The translations under genes and the position numbers were made by a program. 64,000 nt of DNA from Gammaproteobacteria bacterium (GTDB lineage Bacteria > Pseudomonadota > Gammaproteobacteria > Arenicellales > Poriferihabitantaceae). The stretch is taken from positions 186,001-250,000 of the forward strand of contig JAUILZ010000002.1 in NCBI GenBank assembly GCA_030432755.1. The letters run 5' to 3'. This document shows, piece by piece, positions 62,270 to 64,000 of this stretch. Position 1 is the first letter of the stretch; each line of letters begins with the position of its first letter. The notes under the pieces were generated by a model. That model was not told where the DNA came from, did no database searches, and worked only from the letters and a program-made list of their open reading frames with translations.

Positions 62270-64000
<1,731 letters not shown>

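Overview
The window is high-GC, gene-dense bacterial chromosome with no rRNA, tRNA or CRISPR array that I can see. It looks like a heterotrophic Gram-negative of the Pseudomonadota, most likely a gammaproteobacterium. Support for this: a WaaG-like lipopolysaccharide glycosyltransferase, an OmpA lipoprotein, a porin, an NnrU protein, a long type of argininosuccinate synthase, three periplasmic-binding-protein transport systems (TTT, ABC, TRAP) and a PhoB-type box. The taxonomic call is inference; I ran no searches.

Layout. 1-3.4 kb: small envelope and unknown genes, ending in a secreted protein built of five 36-residue repeats. 3.6-7.5 kb: an MBL hydrolase, then tctC-tctB-tctA. 7.5-14.1 kb (minus): a glycosyltransferase and a dipeptide-type ABC operon. 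14.3-17.8 kb: one-piece indolepyruvate ferredoxin oxidoreductase. 18.1-20.5 kb: four overlapping envelope genes (two-TM protein, ankyrin protein, OmpA lipoprotein, polytopic protein). 21.4-28.5 kb: a Bat (aerotolerance) operon, moxR to batD, with batB and batC fused. 28.6-33.5 kb: FAH hydrolase, HMG-CoA lyase, YghU-type GST, fasciclin protein, DUF1499 protein and a phosphopantetheinyl transferase. 33.5-34.2 kb: a second 36-residue-repeat protein, paralogous to the first. 34.2-37.4 kb: aminotransferase plus thiamine-diphosphate enzyme resembling AruH/AruI, and a deleted metal/cobalamin-binding-protein gene. 37.4-39.3 kb: an AT-richer island with an NYN/PIN-like protein, a BrnT/CopG-like toxin-antitoxin pair and two tiny genes. 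39.4-46.8 kb: acetyltransferase, KefB/YbaL antiporter, nitronate monooxygenase, DUF1254 protein, aldo/keto reductase remnant, cupin and porin. 46.9-48.5 kb: two paralogous lipoproteins, then two tandem 34-codon membrane-peptide genes. 48.5-64 kb: metabolic genes, including a hydroxypyruvate isomerase/formamidase-like fusion, a Pho-boxed 5'-nucleotidase, hpt, racemase, a PEP mutase/isocitrate lyase-family enzyme beside a TRAP transporter, argG and a partial flavin monooxygenase.

Most interesting: (1) an ungapped 243-bp tandem duplication carrying two nearly identical 34-aa membrane-peptide genes, each with a conserved leader hairpin, -10 and CRP-like box; (2) two secreted paralogs of exactly five 36-residue repeats, 31 kb apart, sharing a promoter-proximal motif; (3) the fused isomerase/hydrolase; (4) perfect 10-11 bp stem-loops directly after the binding-protein gene in all three transport operons.
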